Positions 35,473 through 46,347 of a stretch of DNA of 64,000 nt are shown here, piece after piece. Origin of the DNA: Deltaproteobacteria bacterium (GTDB taxonomy: Bacteria > Desulfobacterota > Desulfuromonadia > Desulfuromonadales > BM103). Within the stretch, counting starts at the first letter, position 1, and every line of letters begins with the position of its first letter. The DNA lies in the NCBI GenBank assembly GCA_024279915.1, contig JAJRRB010000078.1, positions 62,001 through 126,000 on the forward strand, written 5' to 3'. The notes under the pieces were generated by a model. That model was not told where the DNA came from, did not search any database, and was given only the letters and a program-made list of their open reading frames with translations. A program made the translations under genes and the position numbers.

Positions 35473-36465
35473 TTGAAACTACAGGATTTTGGTGAATTCA
35501 AACTGATTGATCGTATCCGCCAGCAGGTCGTTAATGGTGCCGGGGTTCATCGTGGTATTGGCGATGATGCTGCTGTTCTCAGCCTGCCTGATGGGCACCA
35601 TCTGCTGACCTCAACTGACCTGCTCATCGAAGACGTTCACTTCCGCCACGCCTGGACCGATTGCGAAGCACTCGGTCACAAAGCTGTGGCTGTCAACCTG
35701 AGCGACATTGCCGCCATGGGTGGTACTCCCCGTTATCTCTATCTTGGTCTGGCTTGCCCAGGTGAAACTGATTTGGACGATATTTACGCGTTTACCAAAG
35801 GTGTCTTAGACGAAGCAGAACGCCATAATGTGACGCTCGTTGGTGGTGACACCTGCCGTAGTCCCGGTCCGTGGATGATCTCAGTCACCATCGAGGGCAG
35901 CGCTCCAGCAGCTCAGGCCATAGGGCGTGACGGCGCGCAACCCGGTGACCTGATCATGGTCTCCGGAACGCTGGGTGACAGCGCCCTGGCCTTGCATCTG
36001 CTGCAAGGGGGGAAAACCCCAGAAGCAGAGCTGTCAGGCCGCCATCATCAACCCACAGCACAGGTGGCTCTCGGCCGTCTGCTTGGCGAACAGCGCCTCG
36101 CTAAGTCTATGATTGACATTTCCGATGGCCTGGCCAGCGATTTGGCGCATATCCTGCAAGCATCTCAAGTAGATGGCTTCATCGAAGAGGACAAGCTGCC
36201 GCTGTCGTCAGCCTTTCAGCAACACTCAGACACCGAACCTGGCTTGCGAGAGCTGGCTCTCTACGGTGGCGAAGATTACCAGCTGCTCTTTACCGTGGCC
36301 CCTGAAAAGGCGAAGGCTGTCGCTGCGCTCGGTGCTGAGTTGAAGCTGTCGATTACCTCTATCGGTGTCATTTGCGAGGGTTCCGGAGCCCTTTCGCTCC
36401 AAGATAAGGCGGGGGCTGTACGACCCATCCTTGTCAGGGGATATGACCATTTTTGTCGGTCCTGA
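35473..36465 (+). CDS. thiL: Thiamine-monophosphate kinase ThiL
   Basis: Makes thiamine diphosphate from TMP and ATP. The 330-residue protein begins KLQDFGEFKLIDRIR. Metal and nucleotide motifs include GIGDDAAVL (about 27), STDLLIEDVHF (about 48), VAVNLSDIAAMGG (about 76), GGDTCRSPG (about 125) and MVSGTLGDSA. I choose the TTG at 35473 with GAGGC upstream, since family members start at this point; an earlier TTG at 35422 would add 17 unlike residues. No thi operon is nearby; it lies 18 bp before cheR. Confidence 0.9.
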   Translation: MKLQDFGEFKLIDRIRQQVVNGAGVHRGIGDDAAVLSLPDGHHLLTSTDLLIEDVHFRHAWTDCEALGHKAVAVNLSDIAAMGGTPRYLYLGLACPGETDLDDIYAFTKGVLDEAERHNVTLVGGDTCRSPGPWMISVTIEGSAPAAQAIGRDGAQPGDLIMVSGTLGDSALALHLLQGGKTPEAELSGRHHQPTAQVALGRLLGEQRLAKSMIDISDGLASDLAHILQASQVDGFIEEDKLPLSSAFQQHSDTEPGLRELALYGGEDYQLLFTVAPEKAKAVAALGAELKLSITSIGVICEGSGALSLQDKAGAVRPILVRGYDHFCRS

Positions 36466-36483
36466 AGACGATCTTGAGGCAAG

Positions 36484-37350
36484 ATGACTGAACCATTCGT
36501 CCAGCTATGGACAGGAGATGATCTTTCTGACGCCGAATTTACGGCGGTCACGGAACTCCTGCGCGACCGGCGTCAGTTTGATCTTGGCCAATACAAGGAC
36601 CGCTGTATCCGTCGTCGGATCGCCAAGCGCCTGCGGGCCTGCAAAGCCACTGATTTTTCCTCTTACCTGAAGCGTCTGGAGATGGACCGGGACGAACTGG
36701 ATACTTTACTGGCCACCATCTCCATCCATGTCTCTCAATTTTTCCGCAACCCGGACACTTTTCAGATTCTTGAACAGAAAATATTACCGGATCTTTGTCG
36801 TCAGGCCCGGGCAACCGGACGGACCGAGCTGACTCTCTGGAGCGCTGGCTGTGCTTCCGGCGAGGAACCCTACTCCCTGGCTCTTCTGATTGATGAACTG
36901 GCAGTAACAGATCTGGATATTCGCATTTTGGCAACTGACGTTAGCGAGCCAGTCCTGAAGTTGGCCCGTACCGGGCAATTTGACGCCACCCGCATGAATG
37001 AAGTGCCCGCTGTGGTACTCGAAAAATACTTTCGTATTGAAAATGGTCGCTATCATCTGATCGAACGTATACGTGACAAAGTTGAATTTCTGCGCCACAA
37101 TATTATGCGCGACAGTGACTATCCTGCGGCGGATCTGATCCTCTGCCGTAACGTTCTGATCTATTTTACGCGTCAGGAACAGGAACGCATTCTGACCCGC
37201 TTTGCGGCGTCCTTGCCGGAAGATGGGGCTTTAGTCCTGGGTCGGTCTGAAACCATGGCCGACAACGTACGCTGCTATTATCATTCGGAGTTTCCTGTGG
37301 AACGGGTTTACCGCCGTACGGCTGAGCCTGTTACCGCACCTGTCGTCTAA
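36484..37350 (+). CDS. cheR: Chemotaxis protein methyltransferase CheR
   Basis: Methylates receptor glutamates with SAM. The 288-residue protein has the N-terminal helical domain (LLRDRRQFDLGQYKDRCIRRRIAKRL), the SAM site LWSAGCASGEEPYSLA (about residue 120) and ILATDVSEPVLKLA. DLILCRNVLIYF near 220 is typical of CheR. It opens the chemotaxis operon. There is no cheB in the cluster, so demethylation must come from elsewhere or be replaced by CheD deamidation. Confidence 0.93.
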   Translation: MTEPFVQLWTGDDLSDAEFTAVTELLRDRRQFDLGQYKDRCIRRRIAKRLRACKATDFSSYLKRLEMDRDELDTLLATISIHVSQFFRNPDTFQILEQKILPDLCRQARATGRTELTLWSAGCASGEEPYSLALLIDELAVTDLDIRILATDVSEPVLKLARTGQFDATRMNEVPAVVLEKYFRIENGRYHLIERIRDKVEFLRHNIMRDSDYPAADLILCRNVLIYFTRQEQERILTRFAASLPEDGALVLGRSETMADNVRCYYHSEFPVERVYRRTAEPVTAPVV

Positions 37351-37399
37351 AGAAGGGCTTTACCTCAATTGATTGTTGTCCTGCTTAAGGAGTGGAAGC

Positions 37400-38674
37400 A
37401 TGCGCGTCGAAATCAGTTACAAGTTTATTATCGGCTTTCTCGTTGTGGTGGTCTCGGGGATCATCGTTAACCTGTCGGTTCCCTATCTGCAAATTCCATT
37501 AGAATTCCAGCAGTTCTTCAGCGTTGCTTGTGCTTTGGTGGTCGGATTGATCATCGGCGTGATCTTCTCACGGGAGTTTACCGCAAATATCCGCCGTCTG
37601 ACCTCGGCTGGTGACCGGATCAGCCGGGGTGATCTCTCCGATGAGATTCAACTGAAAGAAAGCAATTTTCCGGATGAGACGAGTGACCTGGCAAATTCCA
37701 TGAATCAAATCCAGGAGAGCCTGCGCAGGCTGGTTGGCGACATCCGCGGCATTGCTTTCAAAGTTGCCGGATCTGCACAAAGTCTCTCCGGGACATCGCA
37801 GGAGGTCTCCGCTTCATCTCAGGAGGTTGCTCGCACCGTTGACCAGATCAGTAAGGGTGCCGAAACTCAGGCTGAGATGGTGGAGGAATCGAAGCGGCTT
37901 TTCAAGGAAGTGGCCATGTCAATCTCCTTGGTTGCCACGGCAGCAAACAAAGTTGTTGAATCGGCCAACCAGACTGTAGAGACTGCCAAAAGTGGTAGCG
38001 AGTTGGCTGGCGTCAGTCTCGCTAGCATTCGTCAGGTACTGGCAGAGGCGGAGAGTAGCAGTCAACAGATGCTTAATTTTGTTGGCCAGTTACAGAGGAT
38101 CAGTAAATTCGTTGAAGTGATCAACGGGGTTGCCCAAAAGACCAACCTGCTTGCCCTCAACGCCACAATTGAAGCGGCCCGGGCTGGTGAATACGGTCGC
38201 GGCTTTGCCGTGGTCGCTGAAGAAATTCGCAAATTGGCTGATTCAACCACCATTTCTGCCGACGAGATAACAGACCTGGTGGATGGGATCCGTGCCGAGG
38301 GCCAGCAGGTGCAGTCCTCAATGGGCCAGGTGATCGAAGAGATGGAGAGCGGCCGTGAAGCGGTCGATCGAACCAATCAGGCCTTTTCAGCAATCACAGA
38401 GAATGCCGAGGGCACCAGAACCAAGGCCAACAGCATCTCCGAACTGGCAGAACAGCAGATCTCCAGTGCCGAACAGATCACCCGGGCGATTGATGAAATT
38501 GACAAGGTGGTTTCTGATAATGCTGCGGCAACCGAGCAGGTCTCGGCGGCGACTCAGCAGCAATCCGCCTCCATGGAGGAATTGGCTCTGTCGGCGCAGA
38601 ATCTTTCCACCATGTCAGAATCGATGCTCCAGATCGTCAAACAATTCAAGCTGGTCCAAGACGAGCAAGAGTAA
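37400..38674 (+). CDS. Methyl-accepting chemotaxis protein with minimal periplasmic loop
   Basis: The 424-residue receptor has two close N-terminal helices ([21 protein letters not shown] and [19 protein letters not shown]) separated by a loop of roughly 15 residues. A HAMP domain (about 65-120) and a signalling domain with hairpin tip [31 protein letters not shown] follow. With hardly any periplasmic domain it must sense inside the membrane or cytoplasm. ATG 37400 has AAGGAG 8 nt upstream. No CheR-tethering pentapeptide is seen at the end. Confidence 0.9.
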   Translation: MRVEISYKFIIGFLVVVVSGIIVNLSVPYLQIPLEFQQFFSVACALVVGLIIGVIFSREFTANIRRLTSAGDRISRGDLSDEIQLKESNFPDETSDLANSMNQIQESLRRLVGDIRGIAFKVAGSAQSLSGTSQEVSASSQEVARTVDQISKGAETQAEMVEESKRLFKEVAMSISLVATAANKVVESANQTVETAKSGSELAGVSLASIRQVLAEAESSSQQMLNFVGQLQRISKFVEVINGVAQKTNLLALNATIEAARAGEYGRGFAVVAEEIRKLADSTTISADEITDLVDGIRAEGQQVQSSMGQVIEEMESGREAVDRTNQAFSAITENAEGTRTKANSISELAEQQISSAEQITRAIDEIDKVVSDNAAATEQVSAATQQQSASMEELALSAQNLSTMSESMLQIVKQFKLVQDEQE

Positions 38675-38677
38675 ATC

Positions 38678-39100
38678 ATGGCGCTGACCCTGATTTTTAC
38701 CCTCGGAGAAGAGCTTTACGGACTGGAAATCGATGCGATCCAGGAGATTATCGAAGATCCTCCTCTGCACTATGTCCCACGTGCCGAGGGTGTTCTCTCC
38801 GGGGCGATTAATTTCCACGGTCAGATCCTCGCCGTGATCGACCTGCCGAGCTTGCTCGGCTTCCCGGGTGAAGAGCGCGATCATCGCCAGATGGTTTTGA
38901 CGCCGGAGTTCAAATCCCTTGCGCTGACAGTCAGCACTATTCAAAGAATCGTCAAGCTGGATCTTTCAGCATTGCAGCCGCCACCAGAAAGCAGTGGGAA
39001 CAGCGCTATTCGTGGCGTGGCTGATCTCGATGAAGCACTGGTCAACCTGCTTGATGTAGACGAAGTCATTAATCAATTGGAAAATAGCTATGCTGAATAG
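38678..39100 (+). CDS. cheW: Chemotaxis coupling protein CheW
   Basis: Links receptor and CheA. The 140-residue SH3-like protein has YGLEIDAIQEI, GAINFHGQILAVIDLPSLLG (about residue 45) and a C-terminal DVDEVINQ. It starts 3 bp after the receptor gene. Its TAG stop overlaps the ribosome site of cheY (TAGGAG), showing TAG used as a working stop. Confidence 0.9.
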   Translation: MALTLIFTLGEELYGLEIDAIQEIIEDPPLHYVPRAEGVLSGAINFHGQILAVIDLPSLLGFPGEERDHRQMVLTPEFKSLALTVSTIQRIVKLDLSALQPPPESSGNSAIRGVADLDEALVNLLDVDEVINQLENSYAE

Positions 39101-39109
39101 GAGAAAATT

Positions 39110-39478
39110 ATGGCCTTACGGGTAATGGTAGTCGATGATGCGCTGTTTATGCGCAGCATGCTTAAGGACATCTTTGTCCGGGCAGGCTACGAGGTGGTCG
39201 CCGAAGCGGAGAATGGTGAGATAGCTCTTGAGCTTTATCAGGAGATCAAGCCGGATCTGGTGACTATGGACATTGTGATGCCCAAAAAGAGTGGCATCGA
39301 GGCGTTGCAGGAGATTATGGCCAGCGACCCGGATGCTTGCGTTGTCATGGTCAGTGCTCTTGGCCAGGATTCCCTGGTGCTTGAAGCGGTGGAGTCAGGA
39401 GCAAAAGATTTTATCGTTAAGCCGTTCAAGGAAGACAATGTACTTGAAATTGTCAGGCGGATTACAGGACACGCCTGA
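39110..39478 (+). CDS. cheY: Chemotaxis response regulator CheY
   Basis: The 122-residue single receiver has the acidic pair VVDDALFMR, phospho-Asp in LVTMDIVMP (about residue 53), Ser/Thr switch in VVMVSALGQ and Lys in FIVKPFKE. There is no output domain. It lies 9 bp after cheW and 38 bp before cheA. Confidence 0.93.
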   Translation: MALRVMVVDDALFMRSMLKDIFVRAGYEVVAEAENGEIALELYQEIKPDLVTMDIVMPKKSGIEALQEIMASDPDACVVMVSALGQDSLVLEAVESGAKDFIVKPFKEDNVLEIVRRITGHA

Positions 39479-39516
39479 ACCGCTGCCCAGAAACTTCTCC
39501 TGAAAAGAATCAAGCT

Positions 39517-41550
39517 ATGGACATGTCTCAATACCGGGATCTTTTCTTAAGCGAAACCCGGGAACATATCAATAACCTCAATCAGCTGGTCGTCACCCTG
39601 GAGTAGGAACCGGGTAACCGGGAGACTATTGACGCCCTGTTCCGTGAGGCACACTCGATCAAGGGCATGGCAGCGACCATGGGCTTTGATCGCACGGCAC
39701 AGCTGTCTCATCATCTTGAAGATATGCTGGATGGCTTTCGTGCCACCGGCAAAGTCCCTGCTTCGACAGTCGATTACCTCCTTGCTGGCATTGACCTCCT
39801 CGATGGCCTGCTTGACGACCTGCAATCTAATAAGCCAGAAAGATCAATTGATGTCTTCATGAGGGAGACGCCCAGCGAGGAACCAGCCAGTGAGCAACCA
39901 GCCAGTAAGGAGTCGACCCCGGTTGCTGAAGTCCTGGAGGAGATTCCGGCAGAAGAGCTGATTACCGTAGCTGTCGAGGTAGATCCTGGTGAGATCGTTC
40001 TGGTCGCAGAACCAGCTCTTGAGCCGGAAGTGGCCTCTTTCGTTAACGTTGAGACAGAAGAAGCCAGTCAAGAAGAAACGAAAAAAGAGTCAGCAAAAGA
40101 GCCGGATGTTTTTCAAGTGCTGGTCGATCTGGCCGAAAACACTCCGGCATCTGCCGCCCGAGGCATCCTGGTCCTGCGCGAGTTGGAAAAATCCGGTGAA
40201 CTGATGTCGAGTAAGCCGGACATAGCGGCCTTGCGTAGCGGTGCTTCCTGCCAGCAAAGTCAAGCCTGGTTGCGTACCTCGCTTGCCAAAATGCATATCG
40301 AAGAGGCTCTGCTGAGGATCAGTGGGGTTGTTAAAGTTCGCTTTATCGATGACCGTCGCAAGGAAGAAAGTAGTGGCCGAGATGAGGGTGCCCGAACCAT
40401 CCGCGTTCGCACTGATCTGCTCGACCAGTTTGTCAACCTGACCGGAGAGCTGATTACAAACCGCTATATGCTTCATACAGCAACCAACGGCCGCGACTGG
40501 AACGAGCTGACCCAGGCACTCAGCCAAACCAGTCGTTTAATCGATGATCTGCATCATCAGGTCCTGAAGGCTCGCCTGATGCCATTGGAGAATATTACCG
40601 GACGTTTGCCGCGCATCATTCGCGACCTGAGTCGTAAATCCAATAAAAAAGTTACCCTGCGATTGACTGGGGCCGACGTTGGCATCGATCGTGTGGTCCT
40701 TGAAGCGCTGACTGATCCACTGATTCATCTTGTTCGCAATGCTGTGGATCATGGCATTGAACAGGAGGGGATCGTCACACTTTCCGCTCGCCGCGAAAAA
40801 GATCTTGTCCTGATTGAAGTTGCTGATAACGGCAAAGGGATGGATCCTGAGCAGCTACGTCAGAAAGCTGTGGAGCGTGAGCTGATGACACCTTCCCAGG
40901 CTGCCAGCTTAAGCGACCGTGATGCCCTGATGCTGGTCTGTCGACCGGGCTTTTCAACGACAGAAGAGATTACCGAAACCTCCGGTCGTGGTGTCGGTAT
41001 GGATGTGGTCAAGGCCGCAGTCAGCAACCTTGGTGGCTCTCTGGATATTATCTCCGCACCTGGTGAGGGAAGCCGTTTCCAGATGTGGTTGCCACTTTCC
41101 ATTGCCATCATTAAAATTCTGCTGGTCAGTTGTACTGGCCACTCTCTGGCCATCCCTATCACCCGTGTCCAGCGAACTCTGGATTTACCGACCTGCGACA
41201 TTCAACTCTCAGGACAGAAACGGGTCTTTCGGCTCGGTGAAGAAGTGGTCAGTCTCTACTCGTTGGCAGAAGCTCTTGGCTTGCCGGAAGTCGCTGCCGG
41301 AGAAATCACCTGGGTGGTTCTGACTGAGGTCCAGGGCCGGCGTGTTGGTCTGCAGGTGGACCATTTCCTTGGTCAACGCGAGGCTTTTGTTAAAAATCTT
41401 GGTTTCCCCCTGAACCTCTTGACCGGTCTGAACGGTGCGACCGTGGAAGGTAATGGTCAAGTCGTTTTCATTGTCGACCCCAGGCCTTGCTTGAGAACCG
41501 CCAACTTTTCGCAAACGATTGACCCGGGAGAATTTGATGTCCTTTCGTGA
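39517..41550 (+). pseudogene. cheA: Chemotaxis histidine kinase CheA, interrupted by in-frame TAG at codon 30
   Basis: From ATG 39517 the frame encodes MDMSQYRDLFLSETREHINN, a normal CheA start, then TAG at 39604-39606, and continues in the same frame to 41550 (677 residues if read). The phospho-accepting His is codon 46 (FREAHSIKGMAA), after the TAG. The next ATG (39667) comes after that His, so restarting would give a kinase that cannot be phosphorylated. Downstream parts look intact: acidic linker, dimerisation helix, HATPase with LVRNAVDHGIE, DNGKGMD and GRGVGMDVV, and a CheW-like end. CAG to TAG is the simplest change (LEQEPGN). Gene order and all neighbours are intact. Confidence 0.88.
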
Positions 41551-42160
41551 ACTGAACAACATCCAGTTGGACGCTTTAAAAGAGATCAGTAACATCGGTA
41601 TGGGTCATGCTGCAACGGCACTTTCGCAGATGATCGGCCAGACGGTCAGGCTGCGGGTCCCGCATGTCACAATTACTGAAATCAGTCAGGTGCCGGAACA
41701 TCTCGGCGGCGCCGAAAACCTGATGGTCGGCATTACCCTGCAGATTCTGGGTGATGCCCGCGGCAGCATCATGCTGCTCTTCCCTCAGGAGAGCGCTCAT
41801 CGCCTGCTCTGCAGTTTGCTTGGTCACCAGGGAAAAACCCTGATTATGAATGAGATGGCAGTCTCTGCACTGAAAGAAGTCGGCAATATCCTCGCTTCGG
41901 CTTACCTCAGCGCCCTTGGCCGCCTGCTCAATAAAACCCTGATTCCCTCGGTGCCCCTGCTTGCCTATGATATGGCTGGGGCCGTGGTCGACTACGTCCT
42001 AATCGAACTGAGCCAGTCCAGTGACCTGGCTCTGATGGTAGAAACCAATTTTGTAGGTGAACCGGGTGAGGACCTTGCCATCAAAGGTCATTTCTTTCTG
42101 ATGCCAGATCCGACCACCCTCGATATCTTTCTTAGTGAAGTCGGAGGAGTTCATGTCTGA
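41537..42160 (+). CDS. cheC: CheY-phosphate phosphatase CheC
   Basis: The 207-residue protein has the paired CheC motifs: LKEISNIGMGHAATALSQMIG near residue 15, and MNEMAVSALKEVGNILASAYLSAL near residue 110, each with Glu and Asn of the phosphatase sites. I chose ATG 41537 (GGGAGA upstream), overlapping the cheA end by 14 bp. It overlaps cheD by 8 bp, matching the known CheC-CheD complex. Confidence 0.9.
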   Translation: MSFRELNNIQLDALKEISNIGMGHAATALSQMIGQTVRLRVPHVTITEISQVPEHLGGAENLMVGITLQILGDARGSIMLLFPQESAHRLLCSLLGHQGKTLIMNEMAVSALKEVGNILASAYLSALGRLLNKTLIPSVPLLAYDMAGAVVDYVLIELSQSSDLALMVETNFVGEPGEDLAIKGHFFLMPDPTTLDIFLSEVGGVHV

Positions 42161-42635
42161 TCGCGTCAGTATCGCCCAGGCGCGCATCGATCAGGCACCA
42201 GTAGTCCTCAAAGCATCTGGCCTGGGCTCCTGTATTGCTGTTGGCATTTATGATCCGGAATCCAGACTTGGCGGTATGGGGCATATGCTATTGCCTTTTC
42301 GCCCGAAGCAGGCCCCACTCGGTTCGGCAGGGAAATATGTCGATGCTAGAATTTTCCAGATGGTTGATGAACTGGTGCGGGCGGGTGCAAGTCGGGAGAA
42401 GTTGGTGGCTAAAATAGCTGGTGGCGCTAATATGTTCGAGACAACCTATCAAACCTTGATTAACAGTATCGGTGCTCGAAACGCCAGGAGTGCTCGAGAA
42501 ACTCTGGTTGGGTTAGGCCTTCCGCTGCTCGGTGAAGATGTTGGTGGCAACCGTGGACGCACAGTAGAGTTTGATCTTGCCACCGGTAATATGATGGTTT
42601 ACTGTGCCCATGATAGTGAGCAACTCTCTCTCTAA
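42153..42635 (+). CDS. cheD: Chemoreceptor glutamine deamidase CheD
   Basis: Deamidates receptor glutamines and activates CheC. The 160-residue enzyme has the catalytic Cys in GLGSCIAVGIYD (about residue 27) and His in GGMGHMLLP (about 44), plus AKIAGGANMF and GGNRGRTVEFDLATG. ATG 42153 has GGAGGAG 6 nt upstream. It is the last gene of the chemotaxis operon. Confidence 0.92.
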   Translation: MSDRVSIAQARIDQAPVVLKASGLGSCIAVGIYDPESRLGGMGHMLLPFRPKQAPLGSAGKYVDARIFQMVDELVRAGASREKLVAKIAGGANMFETTYQTLINSIGARNARSARETLVGLGLPLLGEDVGGNRGRTVEFDLATGNMMVYCAHDSEQLSL

Positions 42636-42680
42636 GCGTCCAGACAAACACCCTTTAATTGATTGTTCGAGGAGCCCGTA

Positions 42681-43607
42681 ATGATAAAAAGGAGCCTTTT
42701 CTCTGGCTTGTGTCTTTGTGCCTTACTGACAACCGCGGTGACTCCTGCATGGGCCGTGTCTCTCGGCGATGTCATTCGCACTCTGGAGACCCCGTTCCAG
42801 ACGAAAACCGATAAAGAATCAAGAATTTACGATTATTCCGCTGATTTTTTCCAGGAATCGAAGATCACCTCTCTCAACCGGTTACAGCGAGCCACTGGTC
42901 GTGTTGAGGTTGCTTTTGATTATCGACGTGAGCAGACCGTACCGGATGTCAAGTTCCGTTGGCAATATGAACAGCCGACCACGCAGGAGATCGTTTCCGA
43001 CGGCGAATCTTTGTGGGTTTATCTGCCGGAGAATAACCAGGTCATCCTGTCAAATATTGAAATGGTTAACGAGGCCCGTCAGAATGATCCCATGACCTTT
43101 CTCACCGGACTCGGTAATCTCTCCCGGGACTTCCAGATAAGCTGGGCGACGCCGAATATGGATGTCGACGGCAACTATGTGCTGGAGTTACGACCGCGAC
43201 GCGTCTCTTCGTTGATAAACAGACTGATAATTGTGGTCGATCGCTACGCTGTCGAAGCTTATCAGAACCGCGGCCAGGATGACCTGACTGTCGATCCTCG
43301 CCAGGATCCAAGGTTGCAAGCATCGAAGCCTCCTGAATTTGGTCAACGAAATCTTCCCGCCAATGGGGGTGTTCCGACCTCCTGGGGGGGAGCAAAGAGC
43401 GGTGTCAGGGCAGATTTCGGAATAGGGCCCGGTGGCATCTGGTTCCCGATCATGTCAACCGCGGTCTATGATCCCAACGGCAACAGCACCATCATAGAGT
43501 TCAATAACCTGAGGGTTAATCTCGGCATTTCGGAGTTGAATTTTAATTTTATTATGCCAGCGGGTGTGCAAGTGGTTAGACCAACCGGTCAGGAAATGGG
43601 TTTCTAA
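42681..43607 (+). CDS. LolA-like outer-membrane lipoprotein carrier family protein
   Basis: The 308-residue secreted protein has a signal peptide (FSGLCLCALLTTAVTPAWA) and a LolA-type half-barrel: YSADFFQESKI, GRVEVAFDYRRE, VKFRWQYEQP, QEIVSDGESLWVYLPENNQVIL. It is about 100 residues longer than classical LolA, with an insertion around residues 190-250 (VDRYAVEAYQNRGQDDLTVDPRQD). A role in lipoprotein trafficking is by family only. ATG 42681 has CGAGGAGCC upstream. Confidence 0.8.
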   Translation: MIKRSLFSGLCLCALLTTAVTPAWAVSLGDVIRTLETPFQTKTDKESRIYDYSADFFQESKITSLNRLQRATGRVEVAFDYRREQTVPDVKFRWQYEQPTTQEIVSDGESLWVYLPENNQVILSNIEMVNEARQNDPMTFLTGLGNLSRDFQISWATPNMDVDGNYVLELRPRRVSSLINRLIIVVDRYAVEAYQNRGQDDLTVDPRQDPRLQASKPPEFGQRNLPANGGVPTSWGGAKSGVRADFGIGPGGIWFPIMSTAVYDPNGNSTIIEFNNLRVNLGISELNFNFIMPAGVQVVRPTGQEMGF

Positions 43608-43641
43608 GCAGTTTTTCAAGCTTCAGATACGACGAACAAGG

Positions 43642-43671
43642 ATGGCCACTCGCTAGCAACCGGGTGGCCAT
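43642..43671 (+). terminator. Terminator after the LolA-like gene
   Basis: ATGGCCAC (43642-43649) pairs with GTGGCCAT (43664-43671), followed by AATTGTTTTT. It shares its stem core with the hairpins at 19295, 60449 and 62007. Confidence 0.7.
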
Positions 43672-43691
43672 AATTGTTTTTGCATTTCTCC

Positions 43692-43719
43692 TTGACATGT
43701 CTGACTAAAAGAGTAATCT
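43692..43719 (+). promoter_or_regulatory. Promoter of small RNA copy 1
   Basis: TTGACA (43692-43697) with a 16-bp spacer to TAATCT (43714-43719). The same promoter text (TTGACATrTCTkAC, then AGTAA) precedes copy 2 at 61.9 kb. Confidence 0.65.
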
Positions 43720-43725
43720 ATAGAC

Positions 43726-43816
43726 AACAGAAACAGACCACTTCATTTTTACCTCCTAAGAACAAAGCGAAACCCATTTGCCTCACAGTCCCCTCCTGGC
43801 TGTGGGGCTTTTTTTT
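43726..43816 (+). ncRNA. Small RNA copy 1 with anti-Shine-Dalgarno elements
   Basis: About 90 nt from promoter to terminator, no open frame. Conserved with the copy at 61862-61952: CTTCAT, TACCTCCTAAGA (43750-43761), GAAACCC, then the terminator stem GCCTCACAG / CTGTGGGGC (43780-43808) with loop TCCCCTCCTGG and eight T. Both ACCUCCU and the loop CCCCUCC are complementary to ribosome-binding sites (GGAGG). The distance from the -35 box to ACCTCC is 59 nt in both copies. It is probably a trans-acting regulator of translation. Confidence 0.7.
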
Positions 43817-43839
43817 GTCTTGCTGCTTTTGCAAATGAG

Positions 43840-43869
43840 AAAAGGCCACCCGGAGGAGGGTGACCTTTT
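43840..43869. terminator. Bidirectional terminator between the small RNA and sucD
   Basis: AAAAGGCCACCC (43840-43851) and GGGTGACCTTTT (43858-43869) pair with one mismatch around GGAGGA. On the minus strand it ends sucCD. Confidence 0.75.
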
Positions 43870-43893
43870 CGATCCTGTCTCTTTTACTTAATT

Positions 43894-44766
43894 TCAGGGT
43901 TGCCAGATCTTCAGCAACGCTTCAGCCATCTCGGCTGGACTGTCGGCAACACTGACACCACACTCGGCCAGAAACGCTTTCTTGCTGGCTGCATCGCCTT
44001 TACCGCCGGAGATGATGGCTCCGGCATGGCCCATGCGCTTGCCGGCAGGGGCAGTAGCCCCGGCGATGAAGGCCGCGACCGGCTTGGTCATGTGGTCACG
44101 CACGTATGCGGCGGCCTGCTCTTCTGCGTCACCACCGATTTCACCGATCATGATCACCGCTTCGGTGTCCGGATCATTCTCAAACATTTTCAGAACATCG
44201 AGGTGGCTGGTGCCGTTGACTGGGTCACCGCCGATACCGACACAGGTGGTCTGACCGATGTCGCGGGTGGTCAGTTGCCAGACCGCTTCGTAGGTCAGGG
44301 TGCCGGAACGCGAGACAACACCGACCGGGCCAGGCTTGTGAATATAGCCGGGCATGATACCGATCTTGCATTCGCCCGGAGTAATCACGCCAGGGCAGTT
44401 TGGACCGACCAGTCTACAGTCCTTGCCTTCCATGTATTTCTTGACCTTGACCATATCAAGCACCGGAACGCCCTCAGTGATGCAGATCACCAGTTCGATG
44501 CCAGCATCGACCGCTTCCATGATCGCATCGGCGCTGCCGATCGGCGGCACATAGATAACCGAAGCGTTGGCGCCAGTCTCTTTGATGGCATCTTCGACGG
44601 TATCAAAAACCGGGAATCCTTCGACTGTCGTGCCACCCTTGCCGGGGGTTACCCCGCCAACCATCTGGGTACCGTAGTCGCGGGCACCCTGGGCATGGAA
44701 AAGACCGGTGGCACCGGTGATCCCCTGAGTAATTACTCTCGTATTCTTGTTGACTAATATGCTCAT
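43894..44766 (-). CDS. sucD: Succinate-CoA ligase alpha subunit SucD
   Basis: With SucC interconverts succinyl-CoA and succinate, forming ATP or GTP. The 290-residue subunit has the CoA-binding Rossmann start ([18 protein letters not shown]), [17 protein letters not shown] and the phospho-histidine [12 protein letters not shown] (about residue 247). It is of standard length. It lies 50 bp after sucC. Confidence 0.96.
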   Translation of the reverse strand: MSILVNKNTRVITQGITGATGLFHAQGARDYGTQMVGGVTPGKGGTTVEGFPVFDTVEDAIKETGANASVIYVPPIGSADAIMEAVDAGIELVICITEGVPVLDMVKVKKYMEGKDCRLVGPNCPGVITPGECKIGIMPGYIHKPGPVGVVSRSGTLTYEAVWQLTTRDIGQTTCVGIGGDPVNGTSHLDVLKMFENDPDTEAVIMIGEIGGDAEEQAAAYVRDHMTKPVAAFIAGATAPAGKRMGHAGAIISGGKGDAASKKAFLAECGVSVADSPAEMAEALLKIWQP

Positions 44767-44816
44767 TAGATTTAGCTCCCTATAAAAAGCGGGTTAAGGG
44801 TTCTGGGGTTGACCCA

Positions 44817-45980
<1,164 letters not shown>

Positions 45981-46347
45981 GGGTGTTTAACCTCCGCATG
46001 CAATAAGTTTAGTGGGACGTTCTCTCTCGACCGTCCCTGTGTGAAGTAAAGGCAAAGATGGTGCCAGTACCGCTCTGTTAAAAAGTCTCGCAGAAATGGG
46101 TGTTTGTCAAATCTCCACGACTGTTTTTTGCCAAAAATAGAGACAGCTCACCTTGTTGAGGCAAAAATGGTTCTTTGGTAAGACCTTTTCACAGTGGGTA
46201 AAGTAACGTGATTCATGTATTTTGTCTAAGTAAAATTGTTTATTTGTAATAAAACGATGGTTTGTTTTTAGAGTGCTGAAAGGGTTACTGGTGCCGGATG
46301 GGTCTGCTTATGAAATGGGGTTTTTACTTTAGGAGCATTGGCGTAAA
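45981..46347. other. 367-bp region upstream of sucC
   Basis: No gene supported. It must hold the sucCD promoter (minus strand) and the end of the nik operon. A GGGACG-N12-CGTCCC dyad (about 46014-46037) lies in the sucC leader. The remainder is AT-rich without clear hairpins. Confidence 0.45.

Noticed and set aside
39604-39606. Pyrrolysine or general amber recoding as the explanation for in-frame TAG codons
   Set aside because: Several genes end normally with TAG at family length (LysE 16790, CheW 39100, NikMN 48030), one TAG overlaps a ribosome site, and two other genes are broken by TAA. No pyl or suppressor tRNA gene is in the window.
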